From NCBI GenBank assembly GCA_000720845.1, contig JODU01000014.1:62001-126000 (forward strand): 64,000 nt of DNA, read 5' to 3'. The DNA comes from Kitasatospora aureofaciens (GTDB lineage: Bacteria; Actinomycetota; Actinomycetes; Streptomycetales; Streptomycetaceae). A program made the position numbers and the translations under genes. Positions 8,750-17,037 of this stretch are shown one piece after another. Position 1 is the stretch's first letter, and each line of letters begins with the position of its first letter. The notes beneath the pieces were generated by a model. That model was not told the origin of the DNA. It searched no databases and worked only from the letters and a program-made list of their open reading frames with translations.

Positions 8750-8786
8750 GGGTCGGACCTCCTGGAGGACGGACGGATTCCGCCTC

Positions 8787-9566
8787 TCAGTCGCCGCCCG
8801 GGGCAGCCGGGTTGCCGCCCTTCGCCGCCGACTTCCTGAACGCCGTGAGGGTGAAGACCGGGTCGGGCCGGGGCCGGTCCTGGTCCGGCAGGGCGGCCAG
8901 CCGCGCGGCGAACTCCTCGGCGAGCGGCTCGCCCGGCGGCAGTGTGACGAACCAGCCGCGCCGCAGGTCCGCGATCGTGCGGCGGGGGCTGCGGCCCTGG
9001 CCGTGGCCGGTGAAACGGGCCCGGCCGCAGGGGACCAGGCCGTACTCGCGGGCGTACGCCTCGACGAGCTGGGCGGCGTCGTGCGCGGTGCTGGGCGGGC
9101 GGGTGGCGAGGACGGCGTCGATGTCGCTGCCCACGTTGTGCGAGGCGCCCTTGTCGACCGTGGTCACGTACGTACCGCCGGGCCGCAGCACGCGGGCGCA
9201 CTCGGCGACTATGGCCCGCACGTTCTCCGCGCCGCCGGCCAGGTGCAGCAGCCACACACTGGACACCGCGTCGAACTCGCCGTCGGCGAAGGGCAGTCGG
9301 CGGCTGTCGGCGAGCACGACGGCGCCGGGCAGCCGGGCGGCGGCGCGGCAGGCCATGGCGGGGGCGAGGTCGACGCCGGTCACCCGCAGGCCGTCACGTC
9401 CGGCCACGATCCGCCGGGTGACGATGCCGGTGCCGCAGGCCACGTCGAGCAGCCTGCGGGCCTGTCGCGGCACCAGGCTCAGCACGGCCCGGGCGGCCGC
9501 CGCGGCCCGGGGCTCGCCGCCGCGCGAGTCGTCGTACCGTTCCGCTTCCTTGTCGTAGTCGAGCAC
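8787..9566 (-). CDS. class I SAM-dependent methyltransferase
   Basis: 259 aa; small-molecule methyltransferase of the UbiE/Methyltransf_11 type. The SAM-binding motif I reads LLDVACGTGIVTRR (about 40-55), followed by an acidic residue in VTGVDLAPAM. Motif II-like FDAVSSVWLLHL and LRPGGTYV follow. The chosen GTG at 9566 lies 4 bases after the stop of the pterin dehydratase gene, so the pair is probably co-translated. An upstream extension would overlap that gene heavily. The substrate is unknown. Confidence 0.85.
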   Translation of the reverse strand: MLDYDKEAERYDDSRGGEPRAAAAARAVLSLVPRQARRLLDVACGTGIVTRRIVAGRDGLRVTGVDLAPAMACRAAARLPGAVVLADSRRLPFADGEFDAVSSVWLLHLAGGAENVRAIVAECARVLRPGGTYVTTVDKGASHNVGSDIDAVLATRPPSTAHDAAQLVEAYAREYGLVPCGRARFTGHGQGRSPRRTIADLRRGWFVTLPPGEPLAEEFAARLAALPDQDRPRPDPVFTLTAFRKSAAKGGNPAAPGGD

Positions 9567-9570
9567 ATCG

Positions 9571-9876
9571 TCAGTGTGCCCCGTGACCGGCGGCCAGGTC
9601 CTCCACCCTGCGGGCGAGCTCGACGTCCTTCTCGGTGACGGCGCCGCCCGCACTGTGGGTGTGCACGGCGAGGGCGACCGTGTTGTACCCGAGGGTCAGG
9701 TCGGAGTGGTGGTCCAGCTCCTCCTGCACCTGGGCGATGTGGACGACCATCGCGGTCGCCGCGAAGTGCGAGCCGAGCCGGTAGGAGCGGGTGAGGCGGC
9801 CGGCGTCGAGGGACCAGCCGGGCAGTCCGGCGAGCCGTTCCTCGAGCTCCTGCGGCGACAGCGGTTCGACGGGCAT
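9571..9876 (-). CDS. pterin-4a-carbinolamine dehydratase family protein
   Basis: 101 aa, the normal length for the family. The enzyme dehydrates 4a-hydroxytetrahydrobiopterin in the regeneration of the pterin cofactor of aromatic amino acid hydroxylases. The signature is intact: ELDHHSDLTLGYNTV, then HTH and ..TEKDVELA, with the active-site histidine pair. ATG at 9876 with GAAGGAG and 7-base spacing. It is the first gene of a two-gene operon with the methyltransferase. No phenylalanine hydroxylase is nearby, so the actual substrate is open. Confidence 0.9.
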   Translation of the reverse strand: MPVEPLSPQELEERLAGLPGWSLDAGRLTRSYRLGSHFAATAMVVHIAQVQEELDHHSDLTLGYNTVALAVHTHSAGGAVTEKDVELARRVEDLAAGHGAH

Positions 9877-9996
9877 GTGCTGGGCTCCTTCGCTGGTGGG
9901 CTCGACGGACGGATGCGCTCTCGACGGGCGGACGCGCTTCAGCCTGCCACAGCGCGGCCGCTCCGGCGCGGCCCGGCGTCGACTACCGTGCTGCGT

Positions 9997-10815
9997 ATGA
10001 CCGCACTCGTGTCCGGCACCGCCCCCGCCACCGACCGGGGGGTGGGGCCGATGCTGCGCGCCTGGCGGGAGCGGCGGCGGGTCAGCCAGCTGGAGCTGGC
10101 GCTGCGCGCCGATTCCTCCGCCCGGCACATCAGTTTCGTCGAGACGGGCCGTTCCCGGCCGAGCGAGGAGATGGTGCTGCGCCTCGCCGAGCACCTGGAC
10201 GTCCCCGTGCGTGAGCGCAACGCGCTGCTGCTCGCGGCCGGTTACGCCCCGCGCTACCCGGAAACCCCCTTGGACGACCCCGCGCTGGGTGCCCTGCGCG
10301 AGGGCATGGAGCGGCTGATCCGGGGCTACGAGCCGTATCCGGCGCTGGTCGTCGACGCGACGTACCAGGTACTGGCGGCCAACCGGGGGATCGCGATGCT
10401 GATGGGCGGCGTCGCGGAGCACCTGCTCGCGCCGCCGCTGAACGCGATCCGGCTGACGCTGCACCCGGAGGGGCTGGCGCCGCGCATCCGCAATCTGCGC
10501 GAATGGCGCGGGCACCTGCTGGAGCAGATGCAGCGGCAGATCGCCCTGCACCGCTCGCGGCCGCTGCGGGAGCTGTACGACGAGGTGGTGGCGTATCCGG
10601 TGCCGGAGACCGGGCCGGCCGGCGAGCCCGACGAGCCGGTGCCGTACTTCGCGCTGCCGATGCGGATCGAGCACGAGGGCCACGTCCTGTCGTTCATCTC
10701 GTCCATCTCCACCTTCAACACCCCGATGGACGTGACGGTCGCCGAGCTGGCCATCGAGACGCTGCTCCCGGCCGACTCGGCGACGGTCGAGTACCTTCAC
10801 TCGCTGCTGTCCTGA
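9997..10815 (+). CDS. XRE-family regulator with MmyB-like ligand domain
   Basis: 272 aa. Residues about 15-75 form the helix-turn-helix (RRRVSQLELALRADSSARHISFVETGRSRPS). Residues about 100-270 match the MmyB-type PAS-like ligand-binding domain (ALVVDATYQVLAANRG..., then FISSISTFNTPMDVTVAELAIETLLPAD). ATG at 9997 chosen; an in-frame GTG at 9988 is possible. It is divergent from the pterin dehydratase operon across 120 bases and overlaps the convergent membrane-protein gene by 19 bases at its 3' end. Regulators of this class often control an adjacent oxidoreductase, but none is next to it here, so the target is unknown. Confidence 0.9.
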   Translation: MTALVSGTAPATDRGVGPMLRAWRERRRVSQLELALRADSSARHISFVETGRSRPSEEMVLRLAEHLDVPVRERNALLLAAGYAPRYPETPLDDPALGALREGMERLIRGYEPYPALVVDATYQVLAANRGIAMLMGGVAEHLLAPPLNAIRLTLHPEGLAPRIRNLREWRGHLLEQMQRQIALHRSRPLRELYDEVVAYPVPETGPAGEPDEPVPYFALPMRIEHEGHVLSFISSISTFNTPMDVTVAELAIETLLPADSATVEYLHSLLS

Positions 10816-11222
10816 CCCTGCCTCAGGGCGCCGTACTGGAGCAGGGCGAAGCCGGTGACGACGGCGGCCTGGAGCACCGTCCACACCACTCCGGCCGTGG
10901 TCGGCGTGAGCCAGAGGGCGAGCGCGACGAAGCTGACGGCCGCCCAGGCCAGGTTGGCCTCGACGACGGCCCGGACGGCGAGCGGCCGGGGCCGGGGGCG
11001 GGCGGCCAGCAGGCCCACGCACCCGGCGTAGACCGCGAGGAAGGCGCCGAGGGCGAGGAGCAGCCCGGAGCCGGCGCCGAGGTAGTCGCCGAGCGGGCCG
11101 GAGAGCGCGAGGTAGGCGAGCGCGTTGGCGCCGGTCACCGCCGCGTCGAGGGCGAGGAAGCGGCGGAGCATCAGCCGCGGCTCGGCCGTACGGGCGAGTG
11201 CGGCCAGCTGGTGCGTGGACAT
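10797..11222 (-). CDS. small integral membrane protein
   Basis: 141 aa with four predicted transmembrane helices: about 27-45, 50-74, 85-105 and 112-130. A short soluble N-terminus carries RRF before helix 1. Not recognised as a named family; similar small four-helix proteins are common in actinobacteria. Its 3' end overlaps the MmyB-type regulator by 19 bases in convergent orientation. The start (ATG, 11222) faces a 229-base divergent region holding the palindrome at 11338-11354. Confidence 0.75.
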   Translation of the reverse strand: MSTHQLAALARTAEPRLMLRRFLALDAAVTGANALAYLALSGPLGDYLGAGSGLLLALGAFLAVYAGCVGLLAARPRPRPLAVRAVVEANLAWAAVSFVALALWLTPTTAGVVWTVLQAAVVTGFALLQYGALRQGQDSSE

Positions 11223-11337
11223 GACGAGTCAGCCTCCGTCGGGTCGGACATGCTGGGGTGTGGGCCGGGTCCCGGGCCGGAGTGCGCCGGTCCGGAACCC
11301 GGTGGCTCCACGATCCCGCCCGGCAGGGGCGCGGTCG

Positions 11338-11354
11338 ATTACCCGGCGGGTAAT
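11338..11354. promoter_or_regulatory. perfect palindromic operator candidate
   Basis: ATTACCC-ggc-GGGTAAT has 7-bp perfect arms, in the divergent space between the membrane-protein gene and the XRE/DUF5753 regulator. Its AT-rich ends stand out in this GC-rich DNA. It has the size and form of a TetR- or MarR-type site. The cognate regulator is not identified. Confidence 0.45.
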
Positions 11355-11451
11355 GCGTCCGGTACACGAATGATCCACGAACACCCCTGTGAGACTGACA
11401 GAGGAACATGACAGACTGCGGTGAGACTTGGGCGCGTTGGGGAGGCGTGGC

Positions 11452-12315
11452 GTGAGCGAGCGGCGGGCCGCACCCACCGTGGGCCAGGTGGTCCTCGGCA
11501 GACGGCTGCAGGAACTGCGGGAGACGGCGGGCCTCAAGCGCGAGGAGGCCGCCAAGGTGCTCCGGGTGGCCCCGGCGACGGTGCGGCGCATGGAGATGGC
11601 CGAGGTCGCGCTGAAAATACCGTATGTCCAGATACTGCTGACGGCGTACGGAGTCGCCGGTGACGAGGTCGCCGCGTTCGTCGCACTCGCCGAGGAGGCG
11701 AACCAGCCGGGCTGGTGGCAGCGGTACCACGACGTGCTGCCGGACTGGTTCAGCCTGTACGTGAGCCTGGAGGGCGCCGCGCGGATCGTCCGCTCCTACG
11801 AGCCGCACTTCGTCCCGGGCCTGCTGCAGACCGAGGACTACGCGCGCTCGGTCCTGGAGGCCGGGACCATCGGCAACGCGGGCGGGGACGCGGTGGAGCG
11901 GCACGTGTCCCTGCGCATGGAGCGGCAGCGCCTCCTCGAGCGCCCGGACCCGCCCCACCTGTGGGTGGTGATGGACGAGACGGTGCTGAAGCGGCCGGTG
12001 AGCATCCACGGCCGGGTGATGCGCGAGCAGCTCGACAAGCTGCTGGAGTTCGCCGGCCGGGACCGGGTGACGCTCCAGGTCGCCGAGTTCGAGGACGGGC
12101 CGCACCCGGGGACGTACGCACCGTTCACCCTGTTCCGGTTCGCGGAGCCCGAGCTGCCCGACATGGTCTTCACCGAGTACCTGACGGGAGCCCTGTACCT
12201 GGACTCCCGCACCGAGGTCTCGGCGCACCTCGAGGTGCTGGACCACATGACGGCGCGCGCCGCCTCGACCCAGCGCACCGAGAAGATCCTGCGCGCGTAC
12301 CGCGAGAACTTCTGA
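11452..12315 (+). CDS. XRE regulator with DUF5753 domain
   Basis: 287 aa. N-terminal helix-turn-helix about 13-72 (LGRRLQELRETAGLKREEAAKVLRV), then the DUF5753 domain (about 95-280) with its typical PGWWQRYHDVLPDWF start and the EPHFVPGLLQTEDYAR motif. GTG at 11452 with GGGGAGG at a 6-base distance. This is the very expanded Streptomyces family that normally pairs with a small DUF397 protein. Here the partner is missing and a Methyltransf_19 gene follows after 64 bases. It probably acts in development or secondary metabolism; the target is unknown. Confidence 0.9.
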   Translation: MSERRAAPTVGQVVLGRRLQELRETAGLKREEAAKVLRVAPATVRRMEMAEVALKIPYVQILLTAYGVAGDEVAAFVALAEEANQPGWWQRYHDVLPDWFSLYVSLEGAARIVRSYEPHFVPGLLQTEDYARSVLEAGTIGNAGGDAVERHVSLRMERQRLLERPDPPHLWVVMDETVLKRPVSIHGRVMREQLDKLLEFAGRDRVTLQVAEFEDGPHPGTYAPFTLFRFAEPELPDMVFTEYLTGALYLDSRTEVSAHLEVLDHMTARAASTQRTEKILRAYRENF

Positions 12316-12379
12316 CCGCGACGACCCGCCGGGCACCCCCGGACGGCCCGCCACGCAGCCCCTGAGGAGACGACACCGC

Positions 12380-13189
12380 ATGACCGGATCCGAGCCCGCG
12401 CCCCTCGACACCAGCCGCCCGCACCCGGCCCGGGTCTACGACTGGTGGCTGGGCGGCAAGGACAACTACCCGGTGGACGAGGAGCTGGCCCGCAGGATCC
12501 TCGCGGCGGACAGCACGGCGGTGCGCGGGGCGCGGGCGAACCGGCGGTTCATGCACCGGGCGGTCCGTACCCTCGCCGAGGCCGGGATCCGCCAGTTCCT
12601 GGACATAGGCACCGGCATCCCCACCGAGCCGAACCTGCACCAGGTGGCCCAGGCGGTGGCCGCGGAGTCCCGGATCGTCTACGCCGACAACGACCCGATC
12701 GTCCTCAGGCACGCGGAGGCGCTGCTGCACGGCTCGGCGGAGGGCGCGACCGACTACGTCCACGCGGACGTCCGGGACCCGGACCTGATCCTGCGGCTGG
12801 CGGGCGAGTCCCTGGACTTCGACCGGCCCGTCGCGCTGTCGCTGGTGGCCCTGACCCACTACCTCGGCGAAGCGGCCGAGGGCGACGACGTGCACGGCCT
12901 GCTCAAGCGGTACACCGACGTGCTGGCACCGGGCAGCTTCCTGGTCCTCTCCCAGGTCACGCCCGACCTGAACCCGGAGGCGGTGGGGAAGGCCGCGGAG
13001 CTGTTCGCCCGCAGCGGCACCCCTTTCCACCCGCGCTCCCTGACCGAGTTCGCCCGCTTCTTCGACGGCCTGGAGCTGCTGGGCCCCGGCATCATCCCGG
13101 TCACCGGCTGGCGGCCGGAGCCGGAGGACGTGGCGGCCCAGGCGGAGGGCATCGTGCCGGTGTACGCGGGGGTGGCGCGCAAGCCCTGA
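12380..13189 (+). CDS. SAM-dependent methyltransferase family protein (Methyltransf_19)
   Basis: 269 aa. It matches the actinobacterial family that begins with RPHPARVYDWWLGGKDNYPVD and carries a Rossmann motif FLDIGTGIPTEPN, an acidic SAM ligand in IVYADNDPIV and a YVHADVRDP strand. ATG at 12380 with GAGGAGA. It follows the DUF5753 regulator on the same strand, an arrangement repeated in Streptomyces genomes. The methylated substrate of this family is not established. Confidence 0.85.
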   Translation: MTGSEPAPLDTSRPHPARVYDWWLGGKDNYPVDEELARRILAADSTAVRGARANRRFMHRAVRTLAEAGIRQFLDIGTGIPTEPNLHQVAQAVAAESRIVYADNDPIVLRHAEALLHGSAEGATDYVHADVRDPDLILRLAGESLDFDRPVALSLVALTHYLGEAAEGDDVHGLLKRYTDVLAPGSFLVLSQVTPDLNPEAVGKAAELFARSGTPFHPRSLTEFARFFDGLELLGPGIIPVTGWRPEPEDVAAQAEGIVPVYAGVARKP

Positions 13190-13341
13190 CCGGCACGGTG
13201 CGCATCCCCTCCCCCTGACCTCCGGTCGCCCGCCCCCTGACCCGTACGGGCGCCGCGAACAGGTGCGCTCCCGGGCCCGCCCCTAGGTTCGGGAACCAGG
13301 GCCTGGCGAGCACCAGGGACCGGTGAGCCGAGGGAGCGCAC

Positions 13342-16300
13342 GTGACCGACACGCGGACACCGCCCACCGAGCCGGGCGCGGCGCTGCTGCGGGCGGGACG
13401 GTTCTTCCGGCCGGGCACCGCCGCGCCCGACCTGCACAGCATCGGGCTGGTCGGCGGGCGGGAGTCGGACGCCTTCTACCGGGACCGCTGGAGCCACGAC
13501 AAGGTCGTGACCTCCACGCACGGCGTGAACTGCACGGGTTCGTGCCGGTGGAACGTGTTCGTCAAGGACGGCATCATCACCTGGGAGACCCAGGCCACGG
13601 ACTATCCGTCGGTCGGCCCGGACCGCCCCGAGTACGAGCCGCGCGGCTGCCCCCGGGGCGCGGCCTTCTCCTGGTACACCTACTCGCCGACCCGGGTGCG
13701 CTACCCGTACGTGCGCGGGGTGCTCCTGGAGATGTACCGGGAGGCGAAGGCCCGGCTGACGGACCCGGTGCTGGCCTGGGCCGACGTCCAGGGCGATCCG
13801 GAGCGCCGCGGGCGTTACCAGCGGGCGCGCGGCAAGGGCGGTCTGGTCCGGGCGAGCTGGGACGAGGCGGTCGAGATGGTGGCCGCGGCCCATGTGCACA
13901 CCATCCGCACGTGGGGCCCCGACCGCATCGCGGGCTTCTCCCCCATCCCCGCGATGTCGATGGTGTCGCACGCGGCGGGCGCCCGCTTCCACTCGCTGAT
14001 CGGCGCCCCGATGCTGTCGTTCTACGACTGGTACGCCGACCTGCCCGTGGCCTCCCCGCAGGTCTTCGGCGACCAGACGGACGTGCCGGAGTCGGGCGAC
14101 TGGTGGGACGCCGCGTACCTGATCATGTGGGGCACGAACGTGCCGGTGACCCGTACGCCGGACGCGCACTGGATGGCGGAGGCACGCTACCGGGGCCAGA
14201 AGGTGGTCGTGGTCTCGCCCGACTACGCCGACAACACCAAGTTCGCCGACCAGTGGCTGCACCCGCACCCCGGGACGGACGCCGCGCTGGCGATGGCGAT
14301 GGGGCACGTGGTGCTCAAGGAGTTCTTCGTCGACCGCGAGACCCCCTTCTTCGACGACTACGTGCGGCGCTTCACCGACCTGCCGTTCCTGGTGACGCTG
14401 ACCGAGCGGGACGGGGCGTTCGTCCCGGGCAAGTTCCTGCGCGCCGCCGACCTGGGGCAGGGCGGTGACGACGCCCAGTGGAAGACGGTCGTCCTGGACG
14501 GCGCGACGGGCCGCGCGGTGGTCCCGAACGGCTCGCTGGGCTTTCGCTGGAACGAGGCCGACCGGGGAAAGTGGAACCTGGACCTGGGTGACGTACGCCC
14601 CCGGCTGAGCCTGCACGGCCACGAGATGGCGTCGGGCGTGGAGGTGCTGCTCCCCCGCTTCGACACCGAGGGCGGCACGCACGGGCAGGGCCGCGGGGAC
14701 GTGCTGCGCCGGGGAGTGCCGGCGACGCGGCTCGGCGGGGCGACCGGGCCGCTGGTGACCACGGTGTTCGACCTGCTCCTCGCCCAGTACGGCGTGGCCC
14801 GGCCGGACCTGCCGGGCGACTGGCCGGCGTCGTACGAGGACGCCGACGCGCCCGCGACCCCCGCCTGGCAGGAGACGCACACCTCGGTCCCGGCGGCGGC
14901 CTGTGTGCGGATCGCCCGCGAGTTCGCGCGGACGGCGGAGCGGTCCAAGGGCCGCTGCATGATCCTGATGGGCGCGGGCACCAACCACTGGTTCCACTCC
15001 GAGACGATCTACCGGGCCTTCCTGGCCCTGCTCCAGCTCACCGGCTGCCAGGGCCGCAACGGCGGCGGCTGGGCGCACTACGTCGGCCAGGAGAAGTGCC
15101 GCCCGGTGACCGGCTGGGCAACGCTGGCCGCCGCGTCGGACTGGTCCCGGCCACCCCGCCAGGCGATCGGCACCGGGTACTGGTACCTGCACACCGACCA
15201 GTGGCGCTACGACCGCTTCCACGCCGACGTCCTCGCCTCACCGCTGGGCGAGGGGCGGCTCGCGGGGATGGCGGGCGCGGACTGCCTCGCCCTGTCGGCG
15301 CGCACGGGCTGGATGCCCTCGTACCCGACCTTCGACCGCAACCCGCTGGAGCTGGGCGAGACCTTCGGCGACCCGGTGGCGAGCGCGGTGGCCGAACTGC
15401 GGGCGGGAACGCTCAGGTTCGCCGGCGAGGACCCGGACGCGCCGCGGAACTGGCCACGCGTCGTCACCCTGTGGCGGGCCAACCTGCTCGGCTCGTCCGG
15501 CAAGGGCGCCGAGTACTTCACCAAGCACCTGCTGGGCACCCAGTCCTCGCTGCGGGCCGAGGAGGCGGCGCCCGGCGAGCGGCCCCGGGACGTGGTCTGG
15601 CACGGGGAGGCACCCGAGGGGAAGCTCGACCTGCTGCTGTCGCTGGACTTCCGGCACACCTCCTCGACGCTGCTCTCGGACGTGGTGCTGCCCGCCGCGA
15701 CCTGGTACGAGAAGCACGACCTGTCCAGCACGGACATGCACCCCTACGTGCACGCCTTCTCCCCGGCGGTGAACCCGCCGTGGCAGGCGCGCACCGACTT
15801 CGACACCTTCAAGCTCCTCGCGGAGAAGGTGAGCGAGCTGGCCGTGGACCACCTCGGGGTCCGCAAGGACCTGGTGGCCGCGCCGCTCCAGCACGACACG
15901 CCCGGCGAGATCGCCCAGCCGGGCGGCGTCGTACGGGACTGGCGGCGCGGGGAGTGCGAGCCGGTGCCCGGGAAGACCATGCCGAACCTCGTCGTCGTCG
16001 AGCGCGACTACACGGCGATCGGCGCGAAGTTCGCCGCGCTCGGGCCGCTGGTGGAGGCCAAGGGCCTGCCCGCCAAGGGCATCACGCTGAAGCCGGACGA
16101 GGAGGTGGCGCGGCTGCGGGACCTGAACGGCACCGTGCGCGGCGGCCCGGCCGACGGGCGTCCGGCGCTGGACACGGCGGTGAAGGCGGCCAACACCATC
16201 CTGTCGCTGTCCGGCACCACCAACGGCCGCCTGGCCACCCAGGGCTTTCGCACCCTGGAGGCGAAGACCGGGCAGGAGATGGCCCACCTGGCCGCCGAGC

Positions 16301-17037
16301 ACGAGGGCAAGCGGATCACCTACGCCGACACCCAGGCGGCGCCCGTGCCGGTGATCACCTCGCCGGAGTGGTCGGGCAGTGAGGCGGGCGGGCGCCGCTA
16401 CACGGCGTTCACGCTCAACACCGAGCACCTCAAGCCCTGGCACACCCTCACCGGGCGGCAGCACTTCTTCGTCGACCACGACTGGATGCACGAGCTGGGC
16501 GAGGCGCTGCCGGTGTACCGGCCACCGCTGGACATGCACCGGCTGTTCGGCGAACCCCGGCTCGGCCCCGACGGGCACCGCGAGGTGACGGTCCGCTACC
16601 TCACCCCGCACAACAAGTGGTCCATCCACTCCGAGTACCAGGACAACCTGTTCATGCTGGCCCTGTCCCGGGGCGGCCAGACCATCTGGATGTCCGCCGA
16701 GGACGCGGCCGCGATCGGGGTCGCGGACGACGACTGGATCGAGGCGGTCAACCGCAACGGCGTGGTCGTGGCCCGCGCGATCGTCTCGCACCGGATGCCG
16801 CCGGGCACGGTCTTCATGCACCACGCCCAGGAACGCACGGTCAACGTGCCGCTCGCCGAGACGACCGGCAGGCGCGGCGGCGTCCACAACTCGCTCACCC
16901 GCCTGCTCCTCAAGCCGACCCATCTGATCGGCGGCTACGCCCAGTTGTCCTGGGCGTTCAACTATCTGGGCCCGACGGGCAACCAGCGCGACGAGGTGAC
17001 CGTGATCCGTCGCCGTTCCCAGGAGGTCGAGTACTGA
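13342..17037 (+). CDS. narG: respiratory nitrate reductase alpha subunit
   Basis: 1231 aa; catalytic subunit that reduces nitrate to nitrite with quinol electrons at the cytoplasmic face of the membrane. The FS0 iron-sulfur ligands are all present: H60, C64, C68 and C103 (H-x3-C-x3-C-x34-C). D229 in SFYDWYADLP is the aspartate ligand of molybdenum. C-terminal molybdopterin-dinucleotide domain includes TPHNKWSIHS. GTG at 13342 with GGGAG. The stop overlaps the narH start by one base (TGATG). From memory, its position matches S. coelicolor Nar1, described as the spore-associated enzyme. No narK or regulator gene is adjacent. Confidence 0.97.
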   Translation: MTDTRTPPTEPGAALLRAGRFFRPGTAAPDLHSIGLVGGRESDAFYRDRWSHDKVVTSTHGVNCTGSCRWNVFVKDGIITWETQATDYPSVGPDRPEYEPRGCPRGAAFSWYTYSPTRVRYPYVRGVLLEMYREAKARLTDPVLAWADVQGDPERRGRYQRARGKGGLVRASWDEAVEMVAAAHVHTIRTWGPDRIAGFSPIPAMSMVSHAAGARFHSLIGAPMLSFYDWYADLPVASPQVFGDQTDVPESGDWWDAAYLIMWGTNVPVTRTPDAHWMAEARYRGQKVVVVSPDYADNTKFADQWLHPHPGTDAALAMAMGHVVLKEFFVDRETPFFDDYVRRFTDLPFLVTLTERDGAFVPGKFLRAADLGQGGDDAQWKTVVLDGATGRAVVPNGSLGFRWNEADRGKWNLDLGDVRPRLSLHGHEMASGVEVLLPRFDTEGGTHGQGRGDVLRRGVPATRLGGATGPLVTTVFDLLLAQYGVARPDLPGDWPASYEDADAPATPAWQETHTSVPAAACVRIAREFARTAERSKGRCMILMGAGTNHWFHSETIYRAFLALLQLTGCQGRNGGGWAHYVGQEKCRPVTGWATLAAASDWSRPPRQAIGTGYWYLHTDQWRYDRFHADVLASPLGEGRLAGMAGADCLALSARTGWMPSYPTFDRNPLELGETFGDPVASAVAELRAGTLRFAGEDPDAPRNWPRVVTLWRANLLGSSGKGAEYFTKHLLGTQSSLRAEEAAPGERPRDVVWHGEAPEGKLDLLLSLDFRHTSSTLLSDVVLPAATWYEKHDLSSTDMHPYVHAFSPAVNPPWQARTDFDTFKLLAEKVSELAVDHLGVRKDLVAAPLQHDTPGEIAQPGGVVRDWRRGECEPVPGKTMPNLVVVERDYTAIGAKFAALGPLVEAKGLPAKGITLKPDEEVARLRDLNGTVRGGPADGRPALDTAVKAANTILSLSGTTNGRLATQGFRTLEAKTGQEMAHLAAEHEGKRITYADTQAAPVPVITSPEWSGSEAGGRRYTAFTLNTEHLKPWHTLTGRQHFFVDHDWMHELGEALPVYRPPLDMHRLFGEPRLGPDGHREVTVRYLTPHNKWSIHSEYQDNLFMLALSRGGQTIWMSAEDAAAIGVADDDWIEAVNRNGVVVARAIVSHRMPPGTVFMHHAQERTVNVPLAETTGRRGGVHNSLTRLLLKPTHLIGGYAQLSWAFNYLGPTGNQRDEVTVIRRRSQEVEY

